Shown: in pieces, positions 6,696 to 7,817 of the stretch
Numbering within the stretch: position 1 is the stretch's first letter
How the letters are laid out: every line of letters begins with the position of its first letter
NCBI GenBank assembly: GCA_002428215.1
Contig: DIUI01000021.1
Span: forward strand, 33,832-41,648
Origin: Prolixibacteraceae bacterium UBA6162
Lineage (GTDB): Bacteria > Bacteroidota > Bacteroidia > Bacteroidales > Prolixibacteraceae
Reading direction: 5' to 3'
Length of the DNA stretch: 7,817 nucleotides
Program-made: the position numbers and the translations under genes
The notes under the pieces: generated by a model
What the model saw: only the letters and a program-made list of their open reading frames with translations
Told to the model about the DNA's origin: nothing
Database searches by the model: none

Positions 6696-7817
6696 ATGAC
6701 AGACAACAATAAAAACAGCAACGAGAAAAAACCCATCAATCCAAATAATCCATTTGGCAATCAGGGCAGTGGTAAGGTACCCCGCTATAATCCCTACTGG
6801 ATTTATGGAATAATTGCCATCCTGTTTATTGTAGTAAACTTCTACCTGTCGGGCAGTAAAAGTCCGGCTGAAACCACATGGAATAAGGTGCGGACCACCA
6901 TGCTCGCAAGCCACGATATAGAGCGATTGGTTGTTATCAATAAAGAGAAAGTTCAGATATATCTAAAGCCTGAAAGACTTCAGAACTACGAAAAGGAGTT
7001 TCAGGGCACTTTTTCCAAACCTGCCGAAGCAGGACCACATTTCTATTTTGTGATTGGTTCAATTGAAACATTTGAACGCAATCTATCCGAAGCTCAGGAA
7101 AGTCTCGACGAGATGGCCCGTATTGAGCCTGAATACCGCAACGAAACCAATTGGGTAGGTGAAATCCTCTGGACCATTGGTCCCTTTGTATTGATCATAC
7201 TTTTATGGTGGTACATTTTCCGACGTATGAGTCGCGGCAGCGGCGGAGGCCCGGGCGGAATCTTCAGCGTCGGAAAATCTCAGGCTAAAGTTTTTGACAA
7301 AGATTCGAGGGTTAACACCACGTTTAAGGATGTGGCAGGCCTGTCGGAAGCAAAACAGGAGGTGGAAGAGATTGTCGAATTCTTAAAGAATCCCGATAAG
7401 TTCACCCGTTTAGGGGGCAAAATTCCAAAGGGAGCACTTTTGGTAGGTCCTCCAGGAACCGGAAAAACCCTGTTGGCAAAGGCAGTTGCCGGCGAAGCTG
7501 ATGTGCCGTTCTTCTCTATGTCGGGATCAGACTTTGTAGAGATGTTTGTGGGTGTTGGCGCCTCCAGGGTACGCGATTTGTTTAAGCAGGCGAAGGAAAA
7601 AGCTCCTTGTATTGTATTTATTGACGAAATTGATGCCATAGGAAGAGCACGGGGAAGGAATCCAAACATGGGATCAAACGATGAGCGCGAAAACACATTG
7701 AATCAGCTGCTCACCGAAATGGACGGATTCGACACCAACAGCGGTGTTATTATATTGGCAGCCACCAACAGAGCCGATGTGCTCGACCGGGCACTCATGC
7801 GCGCAGGAAGATTCGAC
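6696..7817 (+). CDS. ftsH: ATP-dependent zinc metalloprotease FtsH, N-terminal part (cut by window edge)
   Basis: The frame stays open from ATG at 6696 to the window end, giving the first 374 residues of a protein normally about 650-700 long. FtsH is a hexameric inner-membrane AAA+ protease that unfolds and degrades misfolded membrane proteins and some short-lived regulators. The visible layout is a polar, asparagine-rich cytoplasmic N-terminus (1-33), membrane helix 1 (about 35-51), a periplasmic domain (about 52-154), membrane helix 2 (about 156-174), a glycine-rich linker (GSGGGPGG, 181-188) and the AAA+ domain. Key motifs are Walker A GPPGTGKT (251-258, Lys257), the pore loop MFVGVG (283-288, Phe284), Walker B IVFIDEID (306-313) and the second region of homology, [18 protein letters not shown], ending at the edge with Arg369 and Arg372. 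The zinc-binding HExxH motif would lie beyond the window. It follows rsfS by 58 bp with no convincing promoter of its own. Confidence 0.97.
   Translation, partial: MTDNNKNSNEKKPINPNNPFGNQGSGKVPRYNPYWIYGIIAILFIVVNFYLSGSKSPAETTWNKVRTTMLASHDIERLVVINKEKVQIYLKPERLQNYEKEFQGTFSKPAEAGPHFYFVIGSIETFERNLSEAQESLDEMARIEPEYRNETNWVGEILWTIGPFVLIILLWWYIFRRMSRGSGGGPGGIFSVGKSQAKVFDKDSRVNTTFKDVAGLSEAKQEVEEIVEFLKNPDKFTRLGGKIPKGALLVGPPGTGKTLLAKAVAGEADVPFFSMSGSDFVEMFVGVGASRVRDLFKQAKEKAPCIVFIDEIDAIGRARGRNPNMGSNDERENTLNQLLTEMDGFDTNSGVIILAATNRADVLDRALMRAGRFD

Noticed and set aside
7280..7696. Open frame of 138 codons on the - strand inside ftsH
   Set aside because: It mirrors the highly conserved Walker A and Walker B region of ftsH, so the open frame is a by-product of that coding sequence.

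Overview
The window looks like a chromosomal segment from a member of the Bacteroidota. The glycogen debranching enzyme, the GSCFA-family protein and the stand-alone biotin ligase all read as Bacteroidota-type proteins. The gene pair rsfS-ftsH is a common neighbourhood in that phylum. A good match to the Bacteroidota -7 promoter box (TAnnTTTG) lies just before rsfS. The order within the phylum cannot be fixed from this sequence alone. There are no RNA genes, insertion sequences, CRISPR arrays or phage genes visible, and base composition looks even throughout.

Left part (about 60-5278, + strand): three co-oriented genes with short gaps (56 and 71 bp), probably one transcription unit. The first is a glycogen branching enzyme of the eukaryote-like GH13 type. 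The second is a GSCFA-family protein (predicted SGNH/GDSL-like hydrolase of unknown substrate). The third is a Bacteroidota-type glycogen debranching enzyme. Branching and debranching enzymes act on opposite sides of glycogen structure, and the GSCFA protein between them has no signal peptide, so it may act in the same cytoplasmic pathway. The debranching enzyme has unexpected substitutions in two normally well-conserved active-site motifs.

Middle (5259-6238): birA, a biotin protein ligase without a DNA-binding domain, lies on the - strand. Its 3' end overlaps the debranching gene by 20 bp, tail to tail. Its 5' end faces rsfS across a gap of about 240 bp. That gap holds a perfect 7-bp-arm palindrome, the rsfS promoter, and a short stretch that looks protein-like but has no start codon on the + strand.

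Right part (6239-7817, + strand): rsfS (ribosome silencing factor) followed by ftsH (membrane AAA+ zinc protease). The window cuts ftsH off in its ATPase domain. A strong stem-loop is embedded in the last codons of rsfS. These genes are housekeeping functions: ribosome hibernation and membrane protein quality control.

I did not find a clearly new biological system. The points most worth a second look are the divergent debranching enzyme, the GSCFA protein inside a glycogen gene set, the palindrome at the -33 position of rsfS, and the stem-loop at the rsfS-ftsH junction.
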